A stretch of DNA of 34,333 nucleotides from Micromonospora sp. CPCC 205371 (GTDB lineage: Bacteria > Actinomycetota > Actinomycetes > Mycobacteriales > Micromonosporaceae), in the NCBI RefSeq assembly GCF_026130045.1, contig NZ_JAIBNX010000086.1, positions 1 through 34,333 on the forward strand, in the 5' to 3' direction. Below are positions 34,220-34,333 of this stretch, in pieces. The notes beneath the pieces are model-generated. The model saw only the letters and a program-made list of their open reading frames with translations, did not search any database and had not been told where the DNA came from. Every line of letters starts with the position of its first letter. The first letter of the stretch is position 1. Made by a program: the position numbers and the translations under genes.

Positions 34220-34333
34220 GCGTTTCCGGCGGTGATCGCGTGGGTTGGCCTGGGATGCCGCAACATCGTGGAACGTGTGCCGCCCGCCGTCGGGTGGGGG
34301 GGACTCCGCGAGGGGGGCGCGGGGCCCCCGCGC

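Noticed and set aside
34066-34266. Small minus-strand open frame at the window end
   Set aside because: It covers the two palindromes and has no ribosome-binding site or recognisable features.

Overview
The window is high-GC DNA that appears to come from an actinobacterium, most likely one of the Micromonosporaceae (Actinoplanes or Phytohabitans type). The grounds are very strong third-position G/C, many GTG starts, a CarD-ispD-ispF block, an Scr1/WhiJ-type HTH regulator paired with a DUF397 protein, a bacterial GOLPH3-like protein, tandem SARP-STAND regulators, DUF2510/RDD membrane proteins, and a type III PKS/UbiA gene set resembling the agq cluster of Actinoplanes missouriensis. The family assignment is an inference. 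No tRNA, rRNA, CRISPR array, transposase or phage gene was seen.

Layout. 1-2334: radA and an upstream lipoprotein gene, both on the minus strand, after a short 29-bp tandem repeat. 2428-6651: a compact specialised-metabolism locus. It holds a UbiA prenyltransferase (minus), divergent from an operon of SAM methyltransferase, acyl-CoA-dehydrogenase-like flavoprotein lacking the catalytic Glu, type III PKS and a small membrane-anchored protein, joined by overlapping start/stop codons. These enzymes could make and tailor an alkylresorcinol/hydroquinone meroterpenoid. 6660-7421: a membrane-anchored thioredoxin-fold-like protein. 7706-9464: carD, ispD, ispF (transcription regulator and MEP isoprenoid pathway).

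9428-12745: homogentisate catabolism. hmgA (minus) is divergent from an unknown conserved-looking gene plus fahA, around a perfect 8-bp-arm palindrome beside a recognisable promoter. 12799-14473: an SRPBCC protein and a beta-propeller membrane protein. 14571-17070: DUF397 and HTH pair (minus), then a GPP34 protein and a GNAT acetyltransferase. 17067-20838: a minus-strand array hppD, RDD, DUF2510-RDD, aromatic aminotransferase (pat/hisC2-like), with an Lrp/AsnC regulator divergent from hppD. With hmgA and fahA this supplies most of a tyrosine-to-fumarate/acetoacetate route: transamination, HPPD, HGD and FAH. No maleylacetoacetate isomerase was recognised.

21490-22893: a second beta-propeller membrane protein. 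22918-24585: class I (Fe-S) fumarase. 24868-30871: two tandem paralogous SARP regulators with NB-ARC and TPR regions, abutting a class II fumarase fumC (30872-32263). 32389-34071: a secreted subtilisin-family protease. The window ends in intergenic palindromes.

A recurring regulatory theme is a TANNNT -10 hexamer ending 6-8 nt before the start codon with no Shine-Dalgarno between (radA, ispF, the unknown gene at 10696, both propeller genes, the AsnC gene, class I fumarase). This fits leaderless mRNAs. No intergenic stretch exceeds 300 bases; the longest (7422-7705, 24586-24867, 34072-34333) are described in the entries.
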